29,757 bases of DNA from Holtiella tumoricola (GCF_027857615.1 NZ_JAQIFT010000066.1:1-29757), one strand, 5' to 3'. Counted from the stretch's first letter, positions 20,582 through 29,757 are shown. Numbers and translations: made by a program. Notes: generated by a model from the sequence alone, not told the origin.

Positions 20582-21526
20582 ATGGAATATTTAGGACAAA
20601 AAACAGGCGTGATTTTTAATATCCAAAAGTTTTGTATAGACGATGGACCAGGTATACGCACAACGGTCTTTTTAAAAGGCTGTCCTTTAAGATGTACTTG
20701 GTGTCATAATTTAGAAGGGCTTAGTCAAAAAGTAGGTCTGGAATTAGATACAATCCAATGTACCCATTGTGGCAAATGTAGTGAGGTATGCAAAGAGGGA
20801 TGCCATCAGCTCATTCAAGATCTCTCTGGGATAAGACATGAGATGGACTTAACCCATTGCATCCATTGTAAAGCCTGCCTAGAGCAATGCCCTCAAGCAG
20901 CCATTTTGGTATGTGGGTCTGAGAAGACGGTGGATGAGGTGATCGAAGAGGTATTAGTAGACCGCAAATTTTATGAAAACTCTGGAGGTGGCATGACACT
21001 TTCAGGAGGTGAGCCTCTTTTACAAGGTGCTTTTGCACAAGCACTTTTAGAAAGGGCTAAAGAAGTGGGCCTACATACTTGTGTAGAAACAAGTGGCGCT
21101 GTGTCAGCTCAAGTGATAGAAAAGGTAGCGCCTTTTGTAGATTTATTCCTCTTTGATATTAAAGAGACAGATGAAGCACAACATATCCACTATACCGGAC
21201 AGTCTTACAAACAGATTCATGAAAACTTAAGAACCCTTAATGCTTTAGGCAAAGCCATTCGTATGAGGTGTCCGATTATACCAGGGGTGAATGATCGAGA
21301 AAGCCATTTTGATGCTTTGGTGGCATTGTATGAAGAGCTTGAGTATGTGGAAGGGATTCAATTGATGCCCTATCATGATTTGGGCATTGGTAAAAAGAGT
21401 AGATATGGCTTAAAAAAAGTAGGTGAAAGTTTTAGAGTGCCTTCACAAGAAGAAGCCCAAGGGTGGCAAGATAATATAGATAGAAAAGTAGAAGCAAGTC
21501 ATAAAAAACAACTAATAAACAAGTAA
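20582..21526 (+). CDS. Glycyl radical enzyme activating enzyme (radical SAM)
   Basis: 314 aa, PflA-like family of the larger, ferredoxin-containing kind. The radical SAM cluster motif C-x3-C-x2-C is CPLRCTWC at about 38-45, preceded by DDGPGIRTTVFLKG. Two 4Fe-4S ferredoxin motifs follow (CTHCGKCSEVC and CIHCKACLEQC), as in activases of dehydratase-type glycyl radical enzymes but not of PFL itself. The SAM-binding GGE motif is SGGEPLLQ. It reduces SAM to a 5'-deoxyadenosyl radical that abstracts H from the partner's glycine. First gene of the operon; its partner is two genes downstream. Confidence 0.95.
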   Translation: MEYLGQKTGVIFNIQKFCIDDGPGIRTTVFLKGCPLRCTWCHNLEGLSQKVGLELDTIQCTHCGKCSEVCKEGCHQLIQDLSGIRHEMDLTHCIHCKACLEQCPQAAILVCGSEKTVDEVIEEVLVDRKFYENSGGGMTLSGGEPLLQGAFAQALLERAKEVGLHTCVETSGAVSAQVIEKVAPFVDLFLFDIKETDEAQHIHYTGQSYKQIHENLRTLNALGKAIRMRCPIIPGVNDRESHFDALVALYEELEYVEGIQLMPYHDLGIGKKSRYGLKKVGESFRVPSQEEAQGWQDNIDRKVEASHKKQLINK

Positions 21527-21547
21527 AAATAGATGAGGTGGGTTAAA

Positions 21548-22531
21548 ATGATTAAGAGAAAATTAGGCAATTCAGGACTTGAAGTATCAGCGTTAGGCCT
21601 TGGAACATGGGCAATTGGTGGAGGAGAATGGTGGGGGGACTCAGATCAAGAAGCTTCTATCCAAACCATTCATGAAGCAATCCAAGCAGGGATTACCCTT
21701 ATTGATACAGCACCCGCTTATGGCTTTGGAAAAAGTGAAGAAGTCATTGGAAAAGCAATCCAAAATAAACGGGATCAAGTGGTTCTTTCTACAAAATGTG
21801 GTTTATGGTGGCATGATGAACGTGGTGCGGAATTCTTTGAACAAAGTGGCCATGTTGTCAAACGTTGTTTAGAAGCAGATACCATTAAACGTGAATTAGA
21901 GCTCAGCTTAAAACGTTTAGGTACAGATTATATTGATATTTACTTTACACACTGGCAATCCGTAGAACCTTACAAAACATCTATTGAAGAAACCATGAAT
22001 TGCTTGATGGATTTAAAGCGTCAGGGGCTTATTAAAGCAATCGGTGCGTCTAATGTGACACCAGAACATATTGAAGAGTACCTTCGTTACGGTGAATTAG
22101 ATGTGATTCAAGAAAAGTACAGTATGCTTGATCGTAAGATTGAACAGACACTAAGACCAACTTGTGCGAAAAATAAAATAGATATTATGACTTATTCTTC
22201 ATTAGAACAAGGATTACTTACAGGGAAAATAGGTATGGACTATGTGGTAGATCCAAAAGAAGCGCGTGCAGGTATTCCTTGGTATGAACCGTCTAAACGT
22301 GCACAAGTACTTGCCCTTTTAGAGAGCTGGAAAGGTCTTACCCAACGTTACCAATGTACTTGTGCTCAACTTGTCATTGCTTGGACTATGGCACAACCTA
22401 ATATGAGTTATGTCCTTTGTGGTGCTAGAAAACCTCATCATATTAAAGATACAGCTTATGCTGCACAAATTAATCTTTCACAAGAAGATAGTGATAGCAT
22501 GACAAAAGGGCTTAGAGAGATTGGAGCTTAG
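21548..22531 (+). CDS. Aldo/keto reductase
   Basis: 327 aa from the ATG at 21548 (GAGGTGGG 7 nt upstream; the ATG at 21533 is too near the previous stop and lacks a site). AKR fold with IDTAPAYGFGKSEEVIG (catalytic Asp and Tyr), STKCG (Lys), and the His of FTHWQ; the cofactor end fits NADPH-type enzymes of the IolS/Tas/YdjG kind. The position between activase and glycyl radical enzyme is unusual and implies it acts on the same pathway: it may reduce the aldehyde or ketone released by the radical enzyme, or make its substrate. The next gene starts 5 nt after its stop. Confidence 0.92.
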   Translation: MIKRKLGNSGLEVSALGLGTWAIGGGEWWGDSDQEASIQTIHEAIQAGITLIDTAPAYGFGKSEEVIGKAIQNKRDQVVLSTKCGLWWHDERGAEFFEQSGHVVKRCLEADTIKRELELSLKRLGTDYIDIYFTHWQSVEPYKTSIEETMNCLMDLKRQGLIKAIGASNVTPEHIEEYLRYGELDVIQEKYSMLDRKIEQTLRPTCAKNKIDIMTYSSLEQGLLTGKIGMDYVVDPKEARAGIPWYEPSKRAQVLALLESWKGLTQRYQCTCAQLVIAWTMAQPNMSYVLCGARKPHHIKDTAYAAQINLSQEDSDSMTKGLREIGA

Positions 22532-22536
22532 ATCAA

Positions 22537-24711
22537 ATGGAAAATAATTATAGCCTTTCACCTACTGCAAGGTTTTTAAAGAAGCATGGCATGCATTCCG
22601 CCGCACTTTTTTATCAAAGTTTAAATGAGACATTAGATAGACGCGCTGGACGTACCACACGTTTCCATCTAGATCATTTAAATGTGCCAACGTACCAAGA
22701 AGGTCAACGTCTTTTTGTAACCTTTAGGGATCACATTGCAGCCAATCATAATGAGGATGATGTAGAAAACTATGGTTGTCAAGTGGATTGGAATGGCGTA
22801 TGCCACCTAGATGCAACGCGTTTTGGTAAGCTGGCAGAAAAAGTGGAAAATGCACAAGAACGTTATAGTATGAACTTAGTGAGGGAAAATGCAAGGCATA
22901 TGTATCATATTCCTCACCATATCCGTTATGCTCATGGGGGATGGCATCATACTGTAGATTTTAGAAAGCTTTTTAAACAAGGTTTAAAAGGCTATCAGAT
23001 AGAAATTCAAGAAGGTCTTATGGAAGAGACTGATGAAGAAAAAAGACAATTCTTACGTGGTATGGAAGATACTCTTATAGGTTTAATCGACTATGTAGAA
23101 CGCTACAAGGCTTACTTGAAAACGTGTTTACAAGAAAAGTCTGAAGATCCATGCTTAAAAGGCTTAGTGGAAGCTTTAGAACGTGTGCCTTTCGAGCCAC
23201 CTACTCATTTTTATGAAGCGTTTATTATGCATCAAGCAAGTATGTACTTTGGCAACGCTTTTGAAACAGGTCGCCTAGATGATTTACTTTATCCCTATTA
23301 TGAAAAGGACTTAGTAGAGGGGCTTATAACACGTGAGGAAGCGAAAAGCTTAATCCGTGAGCTCTTTGAAGATATTGAAAAACGCATAGGTCACCCAGGA
23401 GCGGTTCATGTTACCATTGGGGGAACAGATGCCTCAGGTCAAGCAAGTTATAATGCATTAACTTTGATTATCATTGAAGCTATAAGAGGACTCCGTACAC
23501 CGAATGTGACTTTAAGAGTACGCAAAGATATGCCTAAAGAACTATGGGAGGCTTTGTTAGAAAATATCGGTAAAGGCTATGGGCAGCCTGCTATTGTCAA
23601 CGAAGAGCTCTTCTTAAAAGGGTTAGTGGAACAGTACCATATTCCTTTTGAAGATGCTGTAGACTATGTCATGGGTGGTTGTTCAGAAATGCTCATTCAA
23701 GGAAAGACCATGTGTGACTCTACTTGGGTGTCTTATAATATGTTAGAAGTCTTTGAAGATACTTTCTACAACCAATTTTTAAACTGTGATTCATTTGAAG
23801 CTTTTTATGAAGCTTTTAAAAAGGATTTACATGTCACCATTCAAGATATGGGCAGACAAATCAATATCAGGCAACATACAGAAGGACTTCATATGCCCAC
23901 ACCACTGATGAGCCTTTTAACAGGTGGTTGCCTAGAGAATAGAAAAAGTGTCCTAGGTGGTGGTGCATCTTATAACTTTGATTCCACAGATATTTATGGG
24001 AGTACAAATGCTATCAACGCCTTATACACCGTTCAAGAATTTTATAAAGGGACTTTTAAAGGCCTTCAACCAGAAGCTTTCTTAGAGAGTTTTGCAACCA
24101 ACTACGAAGGTCGTGAAGAGGTTTTAAGAAAATGCCAAGGAATCTTGAAGTTTGGAAATGGCGGTACAGAGCTTGAGCACTTAGCTCATGAAGTGATGGG
24201 ATTTGTCTTTGATGAGATGAAAACTCTTGTGGGCTATAGAGGCAATGGTCAATTTACACCGGCAATCATCGGTTGGATAAACTGGATGATCAATGGAGAG
24301 AAAATTGGTGCAACACCAGATGGTAGAAAAGCAGGGGAGCCACTAGCAGATAGTGCAGGTCCTATGCAAGGAACAGATACACAAGGCCCAACAGCAACTT
24401 TAGGGGCAGCATTATCTATTCCACAAGAAGACTGTCTAGGAACTTGTATCGTTAACTTGAGATTAGACCCTAGAGTATTTAAGACAGTAGAAGGGCGTAT
24501 GAAGGTAGAAGCCTTACTAAAAACTTACTTTGCAGAAGGTGGAAACCAACTACAAATCAACGTAGTTGACCAAGAAAGATTGGAACAAGCTTTAAAAGAA
24601 CCAGACAAACACCGTGATATTATTGTACGTGTAGGTGGTTTTTCAGATCAGTTTGTATGCCTTGATCCAAGTATTCAAGAAAGTATTATGCAACGTATTG
24701 TACATGGCTAA
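22537..24711 (+). CDS. Glycyl radical enzyme, PFL-like, unassigned dehydratase/lyase type
   Basis: 724 aa, shorter than most members (about 750-850). Thiyl Cys382 is in MGGCSEM; the glycyl radical Gly701 is in RVGGFSDQFV near the C-terminus (family R-V-x-G-[YF]). PFL itself has two adjacent Cys, absent here, so it is not pyruvate formate-lyase. Diol dehydratases, choline lyase and hydroxyproline dehydratase have GCVE; here the Cys is followed by Ser-Glu, so the Glu base is kept but the Val is changed. A His/Trp-rich N-terminal segment (HHIRYAHGGWHHT) is also unusual. The reaction is likely radical dehydration or C-C/C-heteroatom cleavage of a small polar substrate. Start codon 5 nt after the reductase stop; no shell-protein gene nearby, so not in a microcompartment. 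Confidence 0.9.
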   Translation: MENNYSLSPTARFLKKHGMHSAALFYQSLNETLDRRAGRTTRFHLDHLNVPTYQEGQRLFVTFRDHIAANHNEDDVENYGCQVDWNGVCHLDATRFGKLAEKVENAQERYSMNLVRENARHMYHIPHHIRYAHGGWHHTVDFRKLFKQGLKGYQIEIQEGLMEETDEEKRQFLRGMEDTLIGLIDYVERYKAYLKTCLQEKSEDPCLKGLVEALERVPFEPPTHFYEAFIMHQASMYFGNAFETGRLDDLLYPYYEKDLVEGLITREEAKSLIRELFEDIEKRIGHPGAVHVTIGGTDASGQASYNALTLIIIEAIRGLRTPNVTLRVRKDMPKELWEALLENIGKGYGQPAIVNEELFLKGLVEQYHIPFEDAVDYVMGGCSEMLIQGKTMCDSTWVSYNMLEVFEDTFYNQFLNCDSFEAFYEAFKKDLHVTIQDMGRQINIRQHTEGLHMPTPLMSLLTGGCLENRKSVLGGGASYNFDSTDIYGSTNAINALYTVQEFYKGTFKGLQPEAFLESFATNYEGREEVLRKCQGILKFGNGGTELEHLAHEVMGFVFDEMKTLVGYRGNGQFTPAIIGWINWMINGEKIGATPDGRKAGEPLADSAGPMQGTDTQGPTATLGAALSIPQEDCLGTCIVNLRLDPRVFKTVEGRMKVEALLKTYFAEGGNQLQINVVDQERLEQALKEPDKHRDIIVRVGGFSDQFVCLDPSIQESIMQRIVHG

Positions 24712-24780
24712 AAATTAAGAAATAGGGTTTGCTAGTAAGTATAGTATTTTATATTATTGTAAAATCCTCCTACAAAACTC

Positions 24781-24813
24781 AGGCACAGATAATCACTTTT
24801 ATTATCTGTGCCT
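24781..24813. terminator. Inverted repeat between the convergent GRE operon and katG
   Basis: A 13-bp perfect stem AGGCACAGATAAT/ATTATCTGTGCCT with a 7-nt loop. There is no clear T tract on either side, so it may be a weak terminator or a REP-like element (GTGCCTGG words also occur near 17972). Placed between two convergent genes. Confidence 0.6.
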
Positions 24814-24833
24814 GGTTCTATACATTAAAAAAG

Positions 24834-25373
24834 CTATTTGATATCAAATCGGTCTGCATTCATCACTTTATTCCACGCATTTATAAAATCTTGTAAAAAT
24901 TTCTTTTCATTGCCGTTGGAAGCATAAACTTCTGAAAGGGCTCTAAGTTGTGAATTGGAGCCGAAGATAAGATCAGCTTCTGTAGCTGTCCACAAAGGCT
25001 TTCCTGTGGTTCTGTCATAGCCTACATAAAGATTGCTCTTATTTATGGATGGTTTCCAAATCGTATTCATATCAAGTAGGTTAACGAAAAAGTCGTTTGT
25101 TAGAGCTGTTTTTCTATGAGTAAAAACGCCTGCTTGGTTGCCGTTATAATTCACATCTAATACACGTAGCCCTCCTAATAAGGCAGTCATTTCAGGTGCG
25201 GTAAGGGTTAGTAATTGTGCTTTGTCGATAAGCATGTAAGAGATACAGTCTTTATACGATTCTTGCACATAATTTCTAAAACCATCTACTTTAGGCTCTA
25301 ATACAGCAAATGAAGCACTATCTGTTTGATCTTGTGAGGCATCGGTGCGACCTGGAGTAAATGGAACCTCCAT
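24834..25373 (-). pseudogene. katG: katG, C-terminal part after the in-frame stop
   Basis: 179 aa continuing catalase-peroxidase without a break in frame: MEVPFTPGRTDASQDQTD, ADLIFGSNSQLRALSEVYAS and the end FINAWNKVMNADRFDIK. It has no other lesion. The in-frame ATG 5 codons after the TAG lacks a good binding site, so re-initiation would be poor. This domain is needed for correct haem-site folding in full KatG. Confidence 0.9.
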
Positions 25374-25385
25374 CGTGTAACCAGC

Positions 25386-27020
25386 CTATTTAAGCGCTTT
25401 TTCTATACCAACAGCACCACCTAATACAATCAAATCTGCCATCGAAACCTTTCTATACTTACTAAAATGATTAAAACGTGATTGAATAACTTTTAATTGT
25501 TTTAATACAGGTAAAAGCGCCTCAGGTTCATTTACTTCCCATCCAATCTGGGGATGAAGGCGTAATCGGGCACCGTTTGCTCCACCACGTCTATCTGATC
25601 CTCTAAAGGTGGAAGCAGATGCCCAAGCTGTTTTTACGAGTTGAGGAATGGTTAATTCTGAATGCATAATCATTTTTTTAAGTTGAGCCACATCTTTTTG
25701 GTTAATCATAGGATAAGTAGGACTTGGAAGAGGGTCTTGCCAAATAAATTGTTCTTTGGGGACTTCTGGTCCGAGATATCTAGAGACAGGCCCCATATCA
25801 CGATGGGTTAATTTAAACCATGCACGTGCAAATTGGTCTTGGAATTGTTTCGGGTTTTTTAGAAAGTTTTTTGCAATAGATTCATAAATAGGGTCCGCAC
25901 GAAGTGCCAAATCAGCAGTAGTCATCATAGGACGATGTTTCTTTGTGGGATCATGAGCATCTTCTACCATATCATCAGGCTCAACATCCTTAGCCAACCA
26001 CTGATAGGCACCAGCAGGGCTTTTTACAAGCTCCCATTCATATTTAAATAAAGTTGTTAAATAACCCATATCCCATGTGATAGGATGGGGCTTCCAAGCA
26101 CCTTCAATGCCACTGGTAATGGTGTCATCAGCATTTCCAGTACCAAAGCTATTTTTCCAGCCAAATCCTTGCTCCTCAATAGGTGCTGCTTCAGGTGGTG
26201 GCCCAAGAAAAGTTGCTGGTGCAGCACCATGAGCTTTACCAAACGTATGCCCACCGGCAATAAGTGCAACTGTTTCTTCATCATTCATTGCCATGTTTGA
26301 AAATGTAGCACGGACATCTTCAGCAGACTTGAGGGGATCGGGTACGCCATTATGTCCTTCAGGATTCACATAAATAAGCCCCATCTGAACAGCAGCAAGA
26401 GGATTTTCTAGTTGTCCCGGTGTAGGCTTAATGTCAGCATTTGCACCAGATTTTTCATTTCCCCAGTAAACGTCTATTTGAGGCTCCCACACATCTTCTC
26501 GTCCACCAGCAAATCCCAAGGTTTTAAATCCCATAGATTCTAGTGCACAGTTACCAGCTAAAATCATTAAATCTGCCCAAGAGATACGATTACCGTACTT
26601 TTGCTTGATAGGCCATAGGAGTCTACGTGCTTTATCAAGATTGGCATTATCTGGCCAACTATCTAGAGGAGAAAAACGTTGAGTGCCTCTACTTGACCCA
26701 CCTCTACCATCACTTACACGATAGGTCCCGGCACTATGCCAAGCCATACGGATTAAAAATGGTGCGTAGCTGCCATAATCCGCTGGCCACCAATCTTGTG
26801 AAGTAGTGATTAAACGGTATAGATCTTCCTTTACTTTATTAAGAGGTAATCGATTAAATGCTTCAGCATAATTAAAGTCTGGGCTCATAGGATTGCTTAA
26901 AGATGAATTTTCACTCAGAATATTTAAATTTAGCTGTTCAGATGGGCAGTCATTGTGAGTATCCCTAGGGATATTCGGGGCATTTGGATTTCTAGTAGAT
27001 AGCTTTCTTGATGGGTTCAT
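25386..27020 (-). pseudogene. katG: katG, N-terminal catalytic part ending at a TAG
   Basis: 544 aa of a catalase-peroxidase (whole protein 724 codons including the stop position). All active-site parts are intact: distal Arg91, Trp94, His95 (RMAWHSAGTYR), adduct Tyr217 (LIYVNPEG) and Met243 (MAMND), proximal His258 (GGHTFGKAHG). The frame stops at TAG (25386-25388) after GIEKALK, where relatives read straight on (AGY-x-x-x-VPFTPGR). One base change from CAG, AAG or GAG explains it. KatG degrades H2O2; here it is probably broken by a recent nonsense mutation, a read-through case, or a sequencing error. The start has GGGAGG 9 nt upstream. Confidence 0.93.
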
Positions 27021-27333
27021 AGCTTATCCTCCCTACCTAAATATAGATGTTTAAAAAGATATATAGATAAAATATACTGTACAGTTACCCAAATCATTCA
27101 CTTTTAAGAGAAAATAATTAAAAAGGACTAAATACTAGAGCATGTGAAGTAAAGGCTGATGAAGAAACTTTTAAAATGGAAACAATGAATAAGATTAGAT
27201 ACAAGTTGCACTAAATAGGATGAAAATGAATATTTTATTAAGGATCAGAACTATTGTGTGGCTTCTAGGATATGTGGATAAGGGGCGAGTATTGGGTAAA
27301 GGAAGCAGATTAATAGGAGGAGGGTTAAATGTT
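27021..27333. other. Divergent intergenic region between katG and the adhesin gene
   Basis: About 310 nt with no supported gene. It must hold both promoters. An in-frame ATG for the adhesin lies at 27226 (TAGGATGAAA before it), which would add 36 residues with only short hydrophobic patches; the later ATG at 27334 has the much better site AGGAGGAGGG. I looked for a c-di-GMP or other riboswitch fold here and did not recognise one. Confidence 0.5.
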
Positions 27334-29757
27334 ATGGCAACAGATTTATCAAAAGAAATAATAACTGGATTGACGATTACGCCATCCAGTCCTACGTCAG
27401 GAGATAAGGTTACGGTAGATATGACTTTTGGAGAATCAGATCAAGAGTCTATTATAAAATCTGGTGACACTATAAGCATGACTTGGCCAAGTTCAGGAAA
27501 GGTCTATTTACAGGCAATAAATCAATCACTACCTGTGATCGACCCGGATTTAAATGGTGGAACACAAATTGGGACAGCTCAAATCAGCGATGGTAAAGCA
27601 ATGATTACATTTAATGATGCAGTCAATAATCAATATGGGGTTTCTGGCTATTTTAGGTTTAAAGCAACTGCAGAAAATATTACATCTGGTGATGCTGCTA
27701 ATACAACAACCATTAGCGTAGATGCAGGAAGTAAACAGGTGCCGGTATCTATTACCAAACCTAAAACAAGCAGTGCAAAAGGTCCTTTCAGTACGGGATG
27801 TGTATTTTATAAAGCAGTACTACAACCTACGATTGATAGCACAACCAATATGCAGACAAACAGATGGTATTATCAAATTAATGAGTGGGACTTGGATTTT
27901 TCTCAACCAATGGTTATCACAGATGAGATCATAGCAGGTCAGGAATATTTACCCGATAGTTTATATATGACGATTAACGGGATAAAATATAGTGCAGAGG
28001 AGTTTAGTTCAAAATACCCTGGTTCATCAGCGGTATATGATGCTACGACTAGAACACTAACTTTTATCTTCACACCAGCATCACTAAATGGTCTTAGTGA
28101 TTTTGTAAATTACGATACACTTGGGACTGATACCACTCTTCAATCATATAAAAATCAAGCAAAAGTAAGTTATTATCCAATAGGCTATCCGTCGGGAGAA
28201 AACGTGGCATTGAACCAAGAGAGTGAAAATATGATTGCGAGTACAGAAGCAAGAAGTGTGAAGAGTGGGACTTGCCAAGTAAAAAAAACACTTCAAAATT
28301 TAAGTGGAGATCCAACGAGTACACCACTTGAAGGTGTATCATTTATGCTTACAAGCAAAGATAATACTAGTTTTACACCTATTACAAAGATAACAGATGC
28401 ACAAGGTGTCTGTGAATTCCCAAATCTCCCAAGTGGTACGTATACTATAACGGAAGTAGGAGCTCCAACTTGGTTAATTCCAAACCCTAACCCAGCCACA
28501 TTTACAATTGATGATGCTTCTAAAAATGGAGTAGTATGTATTATTACAAATACAATTAAGACCACCTCCATTAAGGTAAACAAGGTGTGGGTGGATGGAG
28601 GCAATCAAGGTAGTAATCGTCCTACTAGTCTAGATGTAACACTCTATGCAGATGGAAAATCTTATGCGACTCCAGTCACATTGAATGAGACGAATTCATG
28701 GAGTTATACATGGCTCAATATTCCCCAATATACTGCTACTGGAGAAATTATTAGCTATAGTGTATCTGAAGAAATAATTGAGGGGTATGAACAACCTAAG
28801 CAACCAGTTGATGCTATAGATGGTACTGTCACACTTACCAATATTGAACAGACCAATATAACAGTTAATAAAGTATGGGATGACAATGGGAATCAAGATG
28901 GTATACGACCAACTACAATTACCTTGACTTTAAATGCAGATGGGGTACCAGTAGATGTAGTGCTTCCAGAGAAAAATCCAGTGCAAGTAGTAGGACCAAA
29001 CTGGACGACAACGTGGAAGAACCTACCGGTATATAAAGATGGAAAGCAAGTTACCTATACGGTAACAGAGGACACGATTACAGGCTATACAACAGCGGTG
29101 TCAGAGGTAGTATCTGGTGTCATAACAGTAACTAATACCCATAAGCCAGAGACAACGAGTATAACGGCTAATAAAGTATGGGATGACAATGAGAACCAAG
29201 ACGGCATACGACCAACCACAATTACCTTGACCTTAAATGCAGATGGGGTACCAGTGGATGTAGTGCTTCCAGAGAAAAATCCAGTGCAGGTAGTAGGACC
29301 AAATTGGACGACAACGTGGAAGAACCTACCGGTATATAAAGATGGAAAGCAAGTTACCTATACGGTAACAGAGGGCGCGATTACAGGGTATACTACAGCG
29401 GTGTCAGGGGTAGCATCAGGTGTCATAACAGTAACCAATACCCATAGGCCAGAGACAACGAGTATAACGGCTAATAAAGTATGGGATGACAATGGAAATC
29501 AAGATGGTATACGACCAACTACAATCACCTTAACCTTAAATGCAGATGGGGTACCAGTAGACGTATTACCTCCAGAGAAAAATCCAGTGCAGGTAGTAGG
29601 ACCAGACTGGACGACAACGTGGAAGAACCTACCGGTATATAAGAATGGAAAGCAAGTTACCTATACAGTAACAGAGGACACGATTACAGGGTATACTACA
29701 GCGGTGTCAGGGGTAGTATCAGGTGTCATAACAGTAACCAATACCCATAGGCCAGAG
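27334..29757 (+). CDS. Large CnaB-repeat surface adhesin, 5' part (runs off the window)
   Basis: At least 808 aa, open to the last base. N-terminal part (about 1-310) resembles the two Ig-like ligand-binding domains of Cna/SdrG-type adhesins (ATDLSKEIITGLTITPSSPT ... SGYFRFKA; FKSxY-like strands). About 310-410: SpaA/CnaB-type domain (PLEGVSFMLTSKDN, LPSGTYTITEV). From about 412: CnaB domains, one divergent and then three nearly identical 101-aa units. Each unit has Lys in NKVWDDN, Glu in YTVTE and Asn in ITVTNTH, the set for an internal Lys-Asn isopeptide bond that stiffens the stalk. An LPxTG-type sorting signal should lie beyond the window. Oddly, the protein starts with MATDLSKE, where relatives have this sequence just after a signal peptide. 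Confidence 0.88.
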   Translation, partial: MATDLSKEIITGLTITPSSPTSGDKVTVDMTFGESDQESIIKSGDTISMTWPSSGKVYLQAINQSLPVIDPDLNGGTQIGTAQISDGKAMITFNDAVNNQYGVSGYFRFKATAENITSGDAANTTTISVDAGSKQVPVSITKPKTSSAKGPFSTGCVFYKAVLQPTIDSTTNMQTNRWYYQINEWDLDFSQPMVITDEIIAGQEYLPDSLYMTINGIKYSAEEFSSKYPGSSAVYDATTRTLTFIFTPASLNGLSDFVNYDTLGTDTTLQSYKNQAKVSYYPIGYPSGENVALNQESENMIASTEARSVKSGTCQVKKTLQNLSGDPTSTPLEGVSFMLTSKDNTSFTPITKITDAQGVCEFPNLPSGTYTITEVGAPTWLIPNPNPATFTIDDASKNGVVCIITNTIKTTSIKVNKVWVDGGNQGSNRPTSLDVTLYADGKSYATPVTLNETNSWSYTWLNIPQYTATGEIISYSVSEEIIEGYEQPKQPVDAIDGTVTLTNIEQTNITVNKVWDDNGNQDGIRPTTITLTLNADGVPVDVVLPEKNPVQVVGPNWTTTWKNLPVYKDGKQVTYTVTEDTITGYTTAVSEVVSGVITVTNTHKPETTSITANKVWDDNENQDGIRPTTITLTLNADGVPVDVVLPEKNPVQVVGPNWTTTWKNLPVYKDGKQVTYTVTEGAITGYTTAVSGVASGVITVTNTHRPETTSITANKVWDDNGNQDGIRPTTITLTLNADGVPVDVLPPEKNPVQVVGPDWTTTWKNLPVYKNGKQVTYTVTEDTITGYTTAVSGVVSGVITVTNTHRPE
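28867..29757 (+). repeat. 303-bp in-frame tandem repeat (three CnaB units)
   Basis: The word AATAAAGTATGGGATGAC recurs at 28867, 29170 and 29473, exactly 303 nt (101 codons) apart; the third unit continues past the window end. The units are nearly identical at DNA level, so they are recent duplications and can vary in number by slippage or recombination. Confidence 0.93.

Noticed and set aside
22537..24711. Annotation as pyruvate formate-lyase
   Set aside because: PFL has adjacent cysteines at the active site; here one Cys followed by Ser-Glu, and the activase has extra ferredoxin clusters typical of dehydratase-type systems.
27021..27333. c-di-GMP riboswitch before the adhesin
   Set aside because: No recognisable GEMM core or tetraloop/receptor pattern was found in the leader.

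Overview
The window is about 30 kb of AT-rich chromosome from an anaerobic, Gram-positive Firmicute, most likely a member of the Clostridia (Lachnospirales-like). Supporting signs are strong AGGAGG ribosome binding sites, tRNAs without encoded CCA, a HrcA/CIRCE heat-shock site, an oxygen-sensitive glycyl radical enzyme operon, YvrJ/DUF2922/DUF1659 genes and a CnaB-type surface adhesin. Genus-level assignment is inference only.

Layout. 1-340: tRNA-Arg(ACG), tRNA-Thr(TGT), tRNA-Tyr(GTA) and a terminator. 429-6301: a secreted small protein, two tiny conserved-looking proteins, a GH29 alpha-L-fucosidase, a CIRCE-controlled small heat-shock protein, a soluble PAS histidine kinase and a cytosolic Cys-type sulfatase. 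6403-10880: a compact module with a zinc amidase, a roughly 470-nt gene-free region that folds well (candidate large non-coding RNA), a replication-initiator-like protein, an iteron-like 42-bp tandem repeat, a sigma-70 family factor, DUF1659, DUF2922 and YvrJ proteins, and a ComK-like regulator. It resembles a domesticated phage or bacteriocin-lysis unit with its own sigma factor.

11.2-19.6 kb is an accessory island of poorly known genes and broken genes: a GNAT toxin-like pair, a 399-aa orphan, a YdjM-type membrane hydrolase, a 241-aa orphan, the N-terminal stub of hsdM, a PLD-like nuclease and another orphan. Two 58/59-bp hairpin repeats separate the hsdM stub, the PLD gene and the next gene, like recombination sites between cassettes. 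A 283-bp sequence, present twice (93% identical by eye), flanks a phage tail-chaperone remnant with a classical A AAA AAC frameshift site and a RelBE-type toxin-antitoxin pair. The second copy runs into the 3' end of an araC-type gene.

19.6-24.8 kb is a divergently regulated catabolic unit: AraC regulator, radical-SAM activase, aldo/keto reductase and a glycyl radical enzyme. The likely logic is induction by a substrate, radical dehydration or cleavage, then redox handling of the carbonyl product by the reductase; the substrate cannot be read from sequence. 24.8-27.0 kb holds katG (reverse strand), interrupted by one in-frame TAG. 27.3 kb to the end is the start of a large CnaB-repeat adhesin that runs off the window and has no visible signal peptide.
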